The notes below the pieces were generated by a model that worked only from the letters and a program-made list of their open reading frames with translations, did no database searches and was not told the origin of the DNA. From assembly GCA_011033025.1 (NCBI GenBank), contig WFMF01000025.1:124001-188000 (forward strand): 64,000 bases of DNA. Reading direction: 5' to 3'. This document shows positions 47,421 to 60,165 of the stretch, in pieces; positions within the stretch are counted from its first letter, which is position 1, and every line of letters starts with the position of its first letter. This DNA comes from Beroe forskalii. Lineage: Eukaryota > Ctenophora > Nuda > Beroida > Beroidae. A program made the translations under genes and the position numbers.

Positions 47421-48859
47421 CATAATGCAATGGACTTGACATGGACTTCACCACTTGTCTAACTGAATACAGCTCCACTCTTGTGGGATAATTACTAAGG
47501 TCTTAATAATGTTAAGGGGTCAGGCCTTGGTTCCTTCCGGCCTTATCACTCGCATAAAGCCTTTTGAGCACCCCCTTATCAGTAAAGAGTGAGCATATGA
47601 GGTCTCATGTATGTGCTCAAAACATTATTGCTTCATTGATAGATGGAAGAATGAGTCACGGATTGAAACTTACATTGATTCAAATTATTGCTTCTAAATA
47701 CTGCTCAATAAGTGAATTATGTGGAAATCAAATATATATTGGATATCATTCATTCTATCTCTTATTCTCATTGGCTACCACACTCCAATTTTCATTTGCA
47801 TTTTGATTAATTTGAAAAATATTCTGGACAGTGGACTGTTTAACCTTTTGGTGGGACTTAACTTAACTTCAAATTTTATTCTGCTCCATTTGGGTTACCT
47901 CATTCTTCGATTTGGGTGCTTTTCCCCATTGCTCTGACATAAAAACCGAAGGTTTCAATGCTAAATACCGTTGTCTCCAAGGCATTAATAATTGGACAAT
48001 TGGTGGAGATGGTGATCGAGCGGAGATAGTATTTTATTAAATCGATCCAATAACCATCCGATTAAACAGCTTCCATGTTTCTTAGAAATACCAGAACCGC
48101 ATCTTCTCACAGAGTTTAACAAGTCATGGTTTGAGGGCGAGAAAGCGCACTATTTAGCATCATGAAGTTATATGAATAGAGATGTAGTTAGCTAGTTACA
48201 TGTGTGAGGTTGAATGTGTTTCAACATATTTTCATTGAGGAAGTTGTATGCCCGAAATATATTGCGCAATAGAGCAATAGGTTGTGCAATAGTGTCCAAT
48301 GTTATCAAAGGGACCTATGTTATTGAGGGTGCGGTTTGGTCTATAGAGATGTCGCCTTATTATCAGGAATTAACCTCTAATTCACAATATGATGATGCGG
48401 CTTATTGGCCTCCCTTTGAAAGACTTCGTTAAATTGCAACCTAGTCAATTATCAGCTAGATAATAATTACTGACACACAATTCCCTCTTTGTTAGTTAAA
48501 TGCTGTTTAATTATGATAAATTGGTATGATAGTGAATGACAGGGCTATGATAATTTTGAGCTATTGATCTTACTGTTACATGCGCCACAGAATGTTGCCG
48601 TATAATTTGAATCTTTCAAATGTCAGCTAGGCCGATGTCACGTGACCATGTCTGTCGTTATCACCCAATCTCGTCTATTAAACCTTCTATTGCCTGCTCA
48701 AGTGGTTTGGTGCGATGACGACGTGTTTAATGCTAATCTCTATCGGGGCAATATATCATTCCTCCTCCCAAAGATGTCGACTTTGCACTTCTAAATATCG
48801 TTACCACTCCTGTGTAATTACTGTATAACTTCTCCTCCAATCACATGTTCGCTTCCCGT

Positions 48860-48908
48860 CACGTGACTCTCGATTAGCCAATGAGGTGGGAGGAGGGCGG
48901 GGCACGTG
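48860..48908. promoter_or_regulatory. E-box, CCAAT and GC-box cluster
   Basis: CACGTGAC at 48860, CCAAT at 48878, GGGCGGGGC at 48895 and CACGTG at 48903 lie in a locally GC-rich patch. A further TCACGTGACC is present at about 48637 and TATCACGTGATG at about 49110. No adjacent gene is identified. Confidence 0.3.
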
Positions 48909-50613
48909 GAGGATCTAATACCCAATTATGCGGGTCATGCACCTGTGTAGGGCGGCTGGAGCGGCTGCACGCGCGTGTGTGGGCCTCCAGGGTATTTATC
49001 TTCATTACCCCCTGTCGGGTTTGGTCAAATTGTTGCCTCTAGCTACAATAGTTTTAGCATTTACAGGGCGAGCTGATCAAGTCTGACCAATGGATGAGGG
49101 GTGCGGTATCACGTGATGGGGTAATGATTGCACCACCTGGACACTCATGATTAACTCATGTCAGTAATCCAGTGAGCTCCTCTACATCAGGGGGAGGGAG
49201 GGGGGTTATAGCCAGCTGGCATGACTGCAAAACACGTCCCTGATAGAGCATGCTTATCCTTCAAATCTCAGGAAACTTGGGGGAAGAAATCCCTGAAATC
49301 ACAGTCAATGCGTCTGTCACTGTGTGTGTGCTTGCTGTGTGTCTGTGTGAGTGTGTGTATGTGTGTTTGTGTGTGAGGCTCCCCTCAATAGTATGATAGT
49401 ATGATGTCCCCCTCACAACAGAACTATTGATCTCCACCGCACAGTGATATATCGATCATATTATCAGATGAGCAGCCAATAAAGGAGCACAAGCCCCCCT
49501 CTCCATAACAGGATTATTTCACCTTTCGTCACCCCTCGCACACCTCACTAACCCCTTCACAACACGTCACTCCTTTGTCCAAAATCAAAGCTCAGCCAGA
49601 GAAAAAGGATCTTTTAGAAAAGGTTCCCCGAATAATATAGAACACAATAGCATCCTCTTTCTCTTCTAATATTCTCAAAGTCTAAACCACTGAGAATGGC
49701 TTTGTTCAGGTTAGCTGTACACGCAGCACACATAATGGAGCTCAAACATTGGGATGCGTTCAGGGCTCCCTTTGAGAAGAAAATAGTATATTTATTATGG
49801 AGGTCAGACACTGAGCTGAATGACTGGTTATAATGCTCCTTCCTTAGGTTGTTTGGGAATGATTCGAGGCAAGGCATTGTTTTGGGTCGAAAAGAATGAG
49901 CCTCGACAGCATAAAATTCCATGTTTTGGAATAATGCAGTTGATGTGGCAGAAGTATTTTCCTTGAATAAAAAAGAGTCTGCTCAGAGAATAAAAAGTAA
50001 ATGTTTGGCTTTCCCCTGCTTTCTTAAATATCCATAGACAGACGTTTACAATTTACATGCTGGTATAAACCATATGTTATACTATAGAATGAAATGACCA
50101 GTTACTTATATTTCAGGCCTTAGAATGATCAATAAATGCTCCTGAATTACGTGCAAACATAATATTTTATATCCAGTATATCGCGTAGTAAGTGAGCATG
50201 TATTTTCTCATTACATATATCATATTTTCTCCTGCATATGGTTTACTCTCTTGGGTACCAGGCACAAAAACTCGCACTTCCCCTACAGCGCCAAATTACG
50301 GAATACACTCTTTGGTGTGGTACAGTGTGTGGAATTACTCGGTGAAAAGTTTAGCAGTGTGTAAAATAACGGGGTGAAGTGTATGTTAATTCCCCTGATA
50401 TCCTCCCCTCCAGAATACTGATACGTGTTGACAGTTTTAATGTGTATGAAATGTACGCTCTGCAATTATAGGGGGCTAAAATGATCTACGAGGGGTTGGA
50501 ACTGGTAACGAGGTGTCCTTATGAGGACTCTTTCCATCTCTATGAGATTGGAAACAGTAGGCAATAATGTAAAATAATGTTGTAGAAGTTTGCCCAGAAC
50601 TTCTCGACCATTT

Positions 50614-50658
50614 ACCAATCAGCGCGCAGTATAACACAGATTCGGCGCGCTGATTGGT
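50614..50658. repeat. CCAAT-containing hairpin
   Basis: ACCAATCAGCGCGC (50614-50627) is exactly inverted at 50645-50658 with a 17-bp spacer. It presents two CCAAT boxes in opposite orientation. Confidence 0.75.
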
Positions 50659-51684
50659 CACTCTGCGCAGACTGAATATAAACTGGTTGTTTAGGAAGAT
50701 CATACTCTAACTTTTTAATTGCATATCGAGGAACTCGACATATAGGTTTAGACTCCAGGGTTACCGGACGTTTAGAAAATGTTCTTGGTTATGGGACACA
50801 GGGACACATTCAATGTCGAAGCAAGTCAAATCTCCTCGATCTTTTCTCTAATCGTTTCTCTCTTGTTGTACTCCTTCAAAAGGTTATTTATATGATGTAA
50901 CTTCATTCAATTTCATAAATATTTTATCAAAACCCCTCCGTATATAGATCTTTTATGATCTATCCAAAATTGGATGTATAGTAGGTGGTTTGTTGGTCAT
51001 AAAATGGAATTTCATTTAACTTTAAACCAGTACCAAATGTACTGTACAAACTACATTTGATAAACCAGTATATTGAAAGGTACATTCTCCACACTGTTTA
51101 AAATATCATCCTAATTTCCTATTTCTATTCTGTAAACTAGGAAATGAAGCATGATTTCATGTGTGGTCATTTCTTGAATGAAAAGAATGTTCATAATATC
51201 ACAACGCCACGTAAGCAACCCAAAACTCCAAAACTTTGATGCCCTCAGCTTGAATATTGACACAGGTTTACCCGAGTTTTTACCCAAAGTAAACTGCCTC
51301 GACATTGGGCCGAAATATGGACCAAATTTTATATGTTAAACGAGCTACCGTATTTGAATACACAAATTCTTCAAATTGATCCTTGTTACTTGTACTATAA
51401 ATAAACCACATTAGTGGGTGCTGTACATTTGACTAATGGTGTGCTGGGGGATCGGTGAGCTGTTTTGTCACAGATTCGTCAAATGGGCCGAAGACGCATG
51501 ACAATCGCGAATTTGTCGCATTTCCCCACGTCATGTTGTTATGACACATGCTCCTTATATCGGGTTTATATTATGTTTTTAGCACCTCTCGTGTAAATCA
51601 TGTCAATATTAACGTGGGTTGGGGCTGCTGTTAGCTTTCAAGAGATCACCCCCTTCGGACCACTAACCCCGGTGGTGGTATCAC

Positions 51685-51735
51685 GTGATCTATGGATCAC
51701 GTGACTTCGTCGAGATCACGTGATCCACAGTCATT
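51685..51735. promoter_or_regulatory. Three TCACGTGA sites
   Basis: ATCACGTGAT, ATCACGTGAC and ATCACGTGAT occur within 50 bp, joined by near-repeats of GATC. Function is not evident. Confidence 0.3.
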
Positions 51736-52928
51736 GTTCTGATTAGCAGAATTATGCCATTACAGGAGATTTAGCACATTTCCGATAAATGCAGCAGCCT
51801 CTAGTCTCTCTGCTCTACCACCGCTGAGAGCGGCTCATCCTCATAGCGCAATGTACTAGTTACCTGGAAACATTGTGCTGTGTCTCTGTTCAGTGGTACA
51901 GTAAAGGTGTCTGTATGAGGGTTTTCACAAGGAGGAAGCGGGGAATGATACCATTTTTCGGGGTTTATCAGGGTTTATCGCACAGTCTGTTATTAGCCCA
52001 CTGCTTATTTCTCTTAGTTATAGAGTGGTTTTGTTAGCTCTATAATCTTTAACCATAATGGTGGATAGGACACGCAGCTCTTGTCTTAGACTGAGAAAGT
52101 GGCAGCTGAGGGTTAATGCAGTTCTTGTCAGAGAGGGTGAGAGGGTAAGAGCTCTTAGGGTTAATGCCCAAATCCTGGTCTTGTCACGAATTTTCGACAG
52201 AACTACAGTACAGGGTTGTGAAATGAACGTGAGTGATCCATTGTGTCAGCTGCTGATAGAGCAACACTTGGTGAGAGTGTCTAAGTGCTTACTACGTCTA
52301 GTTAAAAGGAACACGTTTGCCAAATGACAGCAGCACCCCACTTAAAACACCATGGTGCCGAGTCAGCCGTCAGGTGAGAGAGAGGGGGGGAGTAAAATAT
52401 TAGCTTTCTGTGGAGGGGTAAGAGAGGAGAGACCAGCTCGACATCATCCTCAGCCCCATTATCCTATATTGGGTCCCTGCTACATTAGATAGTGTAGTTA
52501 TAGTGGTTCAGCAGCTCTGTGTGAGCGGTGTAGTAATTGTATGGACCCTCATGGAGTGGTTGGTATACACTCCGCGTTGCTTGGACTCTGTGTACACACC
52601 GTGTATACATTGTACACTCAGTGTATACTCCGTGTGTGTGATACAACTCTCTGTGTGGAATAGCAATTGCACATGCTCTCATGTGATATATAGGGGACAA
52701 AGAGCTGAGAGGTCCGGTGAGGAGCCCTGTGGGGCCCTTGCCGTGTCTCCAGGGCCCTTCTACCCTCTCCAAGGCCTGTGTTCGGGTCTGCCTCGGAATG
52801 GGGTGTCTCAGAGGGGATAATAGGGAGTCTCAGAGGGGATAATAGTGAGCCTCATGTCGTAAGGTCATGTTGCCACGTTTCATTTCAGAGTAATCAATAG
52901 TAGCTAATTTAGATGTGATCAACTTTAA

Positions 52929-53313
52929 GGCAACTGCATAGACTTAGGTTGATCGAAAATCAGGTTTAATGTAAAAACACACACAAATGTTGATACAAAT
53001 AATATTTTGTCATCAATTGTTTTGCATCAGTTAGAAAACGGAATTCTTCAGAGACAAATGGAGCCAGATGTTTGGTTTAGGCCCCCAAAACTTTTTTAGC
53101 CCATTTGGGCCAAAAATTTGGCAAAATATGCGTAAAATGGGCTTAAAAATTTTTGGAGGTCAAAATCAAAAATCCAGCTCCATTTGTTTCTGAGGAATTT
53201 AGTTTTCTAACTGATGCATAAACAATTACGAAGACAAAAATATTCAAAGCAACATTTGTGTGTGTTTTTACATTAAACCTGATTTTCGATCAACCTAAGT
53301 CTATGCAGTCGCC
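52929..53313. mobile_element. Full-length palindromic MITE, 385 bp, TAA duplication
   Basis: The element is symmetrical almost from end to end. GGCAACTGCATAGACTTAGG at the left is mirrored at the right, and the symmetry runs through ATTAAACCTGATTTTCGATC and AGTTAGAAAAC to a centre near 53120. TAA at 52926-52928 and 53314-53316 is the target duplication, as in PIF/Harbinger-type elements. The arms differ by scattered substitutions, so it is not recent. No coding capacity. Confidence 0.88.
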
Positions 53314-53928
53314 TAACGATTGGTGAATTAACAGGAGTTAGTGCCTCTCGTACAGTATAGATCAATAACAATGTTGCTAGTATTAGCTTTTTTGAATAAT
53401 GTCAGAGAATGATGTCTGGGTTACCATATCGGAAGCTCTTCGTGTCATTTCCTTACCATGATTGTAGGAAATACTAATCAATAATATTCATGATGGAAAT
53501 CCTCAGGTTTGAGTGTAAGTCTTCGGACTTACCGGATTGTTTCTTCCGCGTTATGGAATCATGACACCGAGCAATATACAAAATGTAAATTTACCATCAT
53601 CACAGCTAATATGCAAATGAGAGAGAGGGGGTTGATGAACCCTGTAGGATCATGGAAGCCACTCTCGCCCTATAATTCCCCAACATACCCCAGCATATTA
53701 ACATGGTGCACAATTAACACACCTAACGCCTCTCCATCTTTTGTTATAAATCTGGCTCCGAGACGCTTGCGCAGGCTTCCCTACCTTTATGCAAATCAGC
53801 TGGGTCAGTAACATACTTCTGGACAAATCTGGGACATAACGTGAATATGGATAAGAAGGAAGCAATGCTTTTACCACTACTGGTTGATGAGTAGTTGTTA
53901 CTAGATTTCCTACTTAATGAGTTCAACC

Positions 53929-53992
53929 ATGTTCCGAATCAAACAAGACACCGTGGCTCAGTTCCATGTTCCGAATCAAACAAGACACCGTG
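53929..53992 (+). repeat. Duplicated 29-bp segment at a candidate exon edge
   Basis: CCATGTTCCGAATCAAACAA and the following ACACCGTG occur at about 53928-53956 and again at about 53964-53992, separated by GCTCAGTT. That spacer supplies the acceptor AG of the candidate exon at 53962. Confidence 0.85.
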
Positions 53993-54091
53993 ATACGCCT
54001 CAAAACCAACTTACATCTGGTGATAGAAGAATTCACTGCCGAAACGATGAAACATGTTTATCTTATCCGGCTCACGAGTCCGTTTGAGAGG
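53962..54091 (+). CDS. Candidate unassigned exon, about 43 codons
   Basis: The acceptor GTGGCTCAG and the donor GAGAGG|GTATGT bound an open segment that reads MFRIKQDTVIRLKTNLHLVI and ETMKHVYLIRLTSPFER. The ATG at 53966 could also serve as a start, although its context is modest. The donor is phase 0. The amphipathic peptide looks protein-like but matches nothing I know. No neighbouring exon was found, so chance cannot be excluded. Confidence 0.25.
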
Positions 54092-55091
54092 GTATGTCTG
54101 TGTGTTTTATGTCTGTGTGTAATGTGTATAATGTATAGTGTGTGTATAATGTACTGTGATTAGTGTTGTACCACTAATTATACTCGTCTCATTACCATAA
54201 TCACAGTACAAATACCGACGCGCGTTCTCTGAAGAATAGGATAAAACGTGGCACTTTCTTTAACTAACTTGCGCTTTTGATGACGCCATTTACCCAGCAC
54301 GAATCGTTGTGTTGATGACGTAAATTCGCCTCTCCTCTTTTCACCCCCTAGCATGGTATAGCTATATCTCCACAGTTTATACTGTTTTATAGAACTGTGT
54401 ACTAATGACTGTCCCTGAACAGAAGGTACTACCTGATAGACGTAACTGGTTTCGTATTTCACATTCTAAATTTTTCAGTTGTAGGTACTAAACGAAGAGA
54501 ATGCGTTTGAGATGAGACGAAACCCAGCGATATCTCTCCCTCGATGTACTACGTGTTATTTCCTCACGAAGTCGTGAACACTGAGTTGAGAAGTCCTGAA
54601 TCTACAAATCAAGAGAGGGATCAAGCAGATGTCAGGTGATCTGTGGTAAAATGGATGTATTAGTAAATGTAACGATTGGAATTGATTGAAATGTCAGTTT
54701 TCGTCACCAGGGATGTTTGAGGAACATTTGATTTGTGGCAAACTCATTGATTGGTCTTTTCTTCATAATTTTTTCATTAAATTTTTTACGAGTTTTGTTT
54801 ATTACAGGATATTTTCGTGTCTTTTGTGGGCGTCTTATTTTCACAGTAACGTTTTTCTCACGCGTTTTAAATGTATTTGGGAACTTTGAACCTCGTGGAA
54901 AGAGATTTAGATGGGATAGTGAAGTTACCAGCGTGCAAATGTTTATTCTTTAAATCTACAAAATTTAAATCTAAATGTTTAGGGAGTTGAAAAATGCGGA
55001 CTAGCTGTTTCATAAAATATGTACATTGCGACATTATCGAGCGTTTGTTTTGATGAGTGTGTTGAGAGAAGAGGATTTGTCTTTAGAGCGG

Positions 55092-55152
55092 CACGTGACT
55101 ATTGTCTGACAATGGACCAATCACGGATAGTTAGAGTTGTCAGGGGACCAAT
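55092..55152. promoter_or_regulatory. E-box plus two CCAATCA boxes
   Basis: CACGTGAC at 55092 is followed by ACCAATCAC at 55116 and 55147, with the GGACCAATCAC core duplicated. It has the same motif pairing as the clusters at 23.7, 47.4 and 48.9 kb. Confidence 0.3.
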
Positions 55153-57489
55153 CACTGAACAAAGCGTTATCGAGAGTTGCCATGTCACTGTAACAATGCC
55201 TGTACCAATGCACCCTGTACATCACACAGGGTCCAGCTCACTTCACAGAATACGTGCAGGAAATTGCATAGAATAATAGAAAATGATTGGAAATAATAGG
55301 TGTAAAATAGCCATGGAATACCAAGACTATTTCCAACCACATGACAATGCATCTTGTTAATTCTCTTATCACACTGGCATAATTTACCATTTCAATGGGG
55401 TATCACACTTGTTGTATCAAACGCTGTGTTCTATGAATAGATTGTCAGATATGACGTCACTATAAGAATTTAAAATGATCAACTGTTTAGTCGTAAAACC
55501 TTCTTCACTAGCCCATATAATCCATATATTTCGTAATCCATATATTTCGTAATCTCAGAAGCTCCCAATACTACTGCTGCTGCTGCAGATACCTATATCA
55601 GCCGATCATGTACTGGTTTATTACATGGCCCCTGCTTACTGCTGACGTAGAACTAATGATGCGTGGTGGTTTTTAGGTAGCAATATCCATGTAACAAGCT
55701 GCTCCCTTCAAGCATTTATCAGCCTGTATTCTATGATACTCACTCAAGAAGTAGCAGTATTATTAGTTGCTACCAAGGAGCATATTACTAGAGCTAGCTA
55801 GGAGTGTCAGTGGATGTCAATATAGTGACGTACTTGGTATACGATATATTGTACATTGAGATATTACCATGAAATTGGTTTCATTATCAAATTATAAACA
55901 TGGCTGGGAAATATGGAAGCTCCGAGGATATTGCAAGGAGGGCACACACTATTATAGTATATATAGGCTTTATGAATTCAACTTTTTTACTCGCAGGGAT
56001 ATAATGAGGCGCAGTGCATGAGCCAGTGTAGAATGAGAGTAGGTACCTACTTAAACTTGTGGGATCTGATGTTTGCTAAGTTAGAGTAAACTTAGCTCGT
56101 TTACTACCTTCTCTTGGTGTATAACCATGGAGATATCCCCCGAGTGTAGCTGTACATTATAAATACACGAGACCTATAATAAGACACAGCACATATATTG
56201 AAAATACCTTGGTTCTGTGTACCTATTAGGGTGAAGCAGCCCAGTTGTGTAGGAGCTAGTAGGTAATACTCAGATATATGAAATATCTGTGTTATGGGAC
56301 ACTATAGTATCAGTTCATGACGATCAGTAGTTTCAATAACACACCCATCCCTTAGTAATAAGACCTGGGCACTGTTCTGAGTTAGGTGTGGCTGAATGTA
56401 ATATTGCCAGTGCTGTATCAATACTTATGACACCCGAAATACCTGGAGTGAATAATTTGTCTAGTGTCACGGGAGCGACAACATACTGTAGGTTATTCAA
56501 CAAATTGTAGGGTCAAGAAAAGGTAGGTTTTAGGTGGTTTGAGTAATCAGTAGGTACCTACCCATATCTAGCAATATGCTACTAGAAAATCACCGAAACT
56601 GCAATCTGCATCTATCTGCTTATCATCAGTATCCCAAAATTGACCCTTTCTTCGACTGTTTTGGTATTTGGTCGAAGTCTCTCGACAATGGCGTTTGGCC
56701 TTTCGGTCCCACCAACTGATTACATTGACGATCAATATTTAATGTTTATCGAAATTAAAATGTATTGGCTTCATTTAAACCTTTGAAATGTTAGAAGAAT
56801 CAAGTTTTTCCTTGTCTTAGAAAATTGTGGTCACTGAATAATCCAAAATATGCACTGAAATCAAATTAGAATCGCACGCTGCGCGCATACCGCGCGGCTT
56901 TTGAAATGATAACAACTTGGTAGTTTTTAGGTCTTCTTGTTCCAGTGAATGCAAACGCAACTACTTAGTTGTGAGCAGTTAGTATATTGCGCGGCACGCG
57001 CGCGCTTTTCATAATTTACTAATTGCGCGTCTTTCATGAAATTCTATTTCTGCCTGGCTTATCCATGATCCACTCACTTTATCATTAAGGGAACGGAGGG
57101 GAAGCCGCCGCCGGGAATTTCTGCTGGTTACTTTAAAGCAGCAAGTAGGAAATTTTAAATTGCCTTGTCTGACGCTGACAGACCCTCTCGAGAATCAGCG
57201 CTGGCGTCAGCGGGCCATACAACGTACGGCAAAAATTGCCATATTACATTGGGTTTAGGAGGAGGTTGCAAGAGTCTCAGGAATCAGGGCTCTGTTTTTG
57301 CGTTGATCAATAAATCCGAAAGCTCTGAATCCTGTACCAGTGACTTAGCATACCCCTCAAAACCCTACCATCTGCGTCTTGCAAGGAAGGCAACATAGCC
57401 ACCCATCTCCATGCAAGACGCACATTGTGGCAATTTGCAATCCCTCTTGAGTCTTGATGCGTATGGGTGCCATAATCAGTCAAAAAAGC

Positions 57490-57665
57490 TCGAGCGACTC
57501 GTCAAAAGGTAGAAAAAGGGTCAAATATGGTGTCAAGGCACCATATAAAGAAGTTTTCTTTCAGGTATAAGCTGTTTCCCATCCACATCGAGTGGTGGGA
57601 ACGAAAAGAATACAATGAAGCTGTTTCTACGCCCACTTTTACTACCTTTCGACGACTCACTCAAG
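57490..57665. repeat. Imperfect fold-back, about 175 bp
   Basis: GAGCGACTCGTCAAAAGGTA near 57490 is mirrored by CTACCTTTCGACGACTCACT near 57645. Just upstream (57375-57425) is a perfect 11-bp inverted pair TGCGTCTTGCA / TGCAAGACGCA. Together they suggest one or two degraded MITEs without resolved ends. Confidence 0.5.
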
Positions 57666-58959
57666 ACTGATGAACACACATTGGGGGATCAACGATTAGT
57701 AGATCTTTTTGTGTCACAATACAGTGAACATGATAAACAACAATTCTGCAGCAGAACGTAATATACATTTGTACAATTATATAATCAAAAATACTGTTAG
57801 TATACAATCTATTTACAATAATAAAATCTATAATCAAATAAATTTGGAATTCCAGTTCCCGCTTCTCGAAATAATATGGAAAAGTTTCAATTTTAATTTT
57901 GGCATGGAAAATTTCAATTCATTCAATCATTGGTAGTTCTCCTAAACAAAAAAAAATCAATTCATTCGGAAAATTTGTAGCGGTTGGCCAAGCAAGCAGA
58001 TGAAAATGAGAAGGATATGAGTGAATTTCAGTAAGTATTCAAGGTCCAAAACTTCAATAAATTGTTCAACAAAAATCAAAATGAGAATCATCATTCTCTG
58101 ATAACTACGGCTAGCGTATGATTCTCTTCTAAATTCCTGACATCTTAGCGGCTCCAACATGAACATTTTCTTTGACACAGCTTACGTCTGGAACGTGTGT
58201 TCATCTGAAAGATGTTATTTAAAGTGATTGCCGGATTAGGGGCAAACTTTAACAAATTGGGAAATATCGTGCAAAGCCGTGTTAATAACTGCCATTCCTT
58301 GGCAAATGTTGTCCCAGTAGTAATCAAAGCATACGGGAGACTGGCAAAGGCTTCAGGCGGGGAGAGTAGGGTTCAACCTTCACATAATCATATCCATCAA
58401 ATATCAATGGTACTCAAAGATAAAAACAACTGACTTTTGTTCGGGAAGTGTTTCTTCTGAGCAAGTTTTGGTTGGGAAACGTTGAAGCTAGTGAGCCTCT
58501 CGGATTGTTCGGAGCCGTTTTGTGCACCGTTCTGGAACAAATAGTTACGAATAAATAATAGAACAAATTTAGTAAGTAATTCATGAAAAATAGTTTTCTG
58601 AACAGCGAGATATGAATGAATAGTCTTATGGCATACATGAATAGAAGGTTGACCTTGAAAATTTCAGTTAGTATGATATGGCAGTTGTTTGATTGGAGCG
58701 ATTAATTAGGGGCGTTTGTGGCAGCAAGGAGTAGAGGGGAGATTAGGGAACGCACAAGATTATAGTTGAGCTGTCACATATTACGCCAGCAACCGAGAGG
58801 GGAGGATTTTCCAGAGCAGCTCCCTAGGTGGTCAAACGTACTATTAGCTTTATTGATCAGCTATGATAACTTGATTATGATTAATAAAACTGCCAATTTA
58901 TTGTGGGAATATTAATATGATCTGAGGAGTAGGAACTAGGGAGAGGAATAAAAGATTGT

Positions 58960-60165
58960 GTTAATAACTTCAAAGCTGATCATCAAATAGGAACTGGGGA
59001 TTGGAGGGAATAAGGGAGCAGGAGGTGATTGAAGTAATAATCAGGTGGGGTTTGGGGACTTGAAAGCTACCTGGAAGACAGAGCTTTTCAAGTGCTCGGG
59101 GAATTAGGGGGGGTTGGGACTTGAAATCTACCTGGAAGACGGAGCTCTTCAAGCTAAGGAAACCTTAGTTGACTTTTGGAACTTGAAAGCTACCTGGAAG
59201 ACGGAGCTTTTCAAGTGCTCGGGGAACTAGAGGGCTGGGCACTTGAAAGACCTACCTTGAAGACGGAGCTTTTCAAGTGCTCGGGAATTAATTGGAAACT
59301 TGACAGTTAATCTGATCTATCTGAAGACAGAGTTTCGTCATAGTTCATGGAAAATAGGGTTTCTTGACAGTTTATCTGATGAATGGAAGACGGAGGTCTA
59401 TGGGCATGCATGGGGGATTGGGGTTGAACTTGAAAGCTTCCTGAAGACGGAGCTTTCATATGCTCGGGGAATTGTTTGGATTGGGCATTAAAAGTTAATC
59501 TACGTTTGACGGAGCAACAGTGCTAAAGGACATTAGGGGGGGGGTTGGAAACTTGAAAGCCTGGAGGAAGGCAGATTTTCAGGTGTTCAGAATTAGGGGG
59601 AAGGAGTTTGGGACTTGACACCTGGAAGACGGAGCTCTTCAAGTGCCTAGTAAGGGGGGGGGGGGGAGGGTTAGGAACTTGAAAGCTACCTGGAAGACGG
59701 GGCTCTTCAAGTGCTCAGGAATTAGGGGGATCTGGGACTTGAAAGCCCCTGGATCTGGGGAGTCTTCAAGTGCTCAGGAATTAGGGGGGGGGGGGTTCAG
59801 GACTTAAGGAGACCTGGAAGGCAGAGATTTTCAGGTGTTCGGGGAATTAGGGAAGGAGTTTGGAAGAAAGCACGGAAGACGGAGCTCTTCAAGTGATCAA
59901 TCACGTGGGGGGTTGGGACTTGAAAGCTACCTGGAAGAAGGAGCTCTTCAAGTGCTCTGGGAATTGGGGGGGTTGGGAACTTGTTGGGAAGAAGGAGCTC
60001 TTCATGTGGAGCTCTTCAAAGGAATTAGGGGGGGGGTTGGGAACTTGAAAGCTGATCTGAGGAGTAGGAACTGGGGAGAGCAGGGAATAGGGGATAAATG
60101 GAGCAGGTATCAGGTGGGTTTGGGACTTGAAATCTACCTGGAAGACGGAGCTCTTCAAGTGCTCG
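58960..60165 (+). repeat. 60-bp minisatellite with G-runs
   Basis: About 18 to 20 degenerate copies of a unit such as ACTTGAAAGCTACCTGGAAG + ACGGAGCTCTTCAAGTGCTC + GGGGAATTAGGGGG. Copies vary mostly by indels and by the length of the G-run (up to 13 G near 59655). The long open frames across it on both strands are by-products of the repeat. It ends about 690 bp downstream of the MYND gene's 3' end. Confidence 0.9.

Larger units (their letters stand above)
39700..58950. other. Large region without a recognised gene
   Basis: About 19 kb of AT-rich sequence in which open frames are short and mostly unlike protein. It holds a minisatellite (45080-45330), a palindromic MITE (52929-53313), fold-back sequence (57490-57665), GT-rich tracts (49315-49380), E-box/CCAAT clusters and two weak plus-strand exon candidates. 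N-terminal DRC7 exons would be expected upstream of 63471, but none was recognised here. Confidence 0.5.

Noticed and set aside
49614-49922. 102-codon minus-strand frame with a strong ATG context
   Set aside because: It is single-exon, with unrecognised composition and no nearby promoter or poly(A) support. It could be real but cannot be distinguished from chance.
52058-52327. 89-codon plus-strand frame with a good ATG context
   Set aside because: It is Leu/Arg-rich, contains an internal duplicated GGGTTAATGC segment and has no recognisable family.
57165-57398. 78-codon plus-strand frame
   Set aside because: It starts at TTG and overlaps inverted-repeat debris (TGCGTCTTGCA / TGCAAGACGCA). 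Composition is not protein-like.
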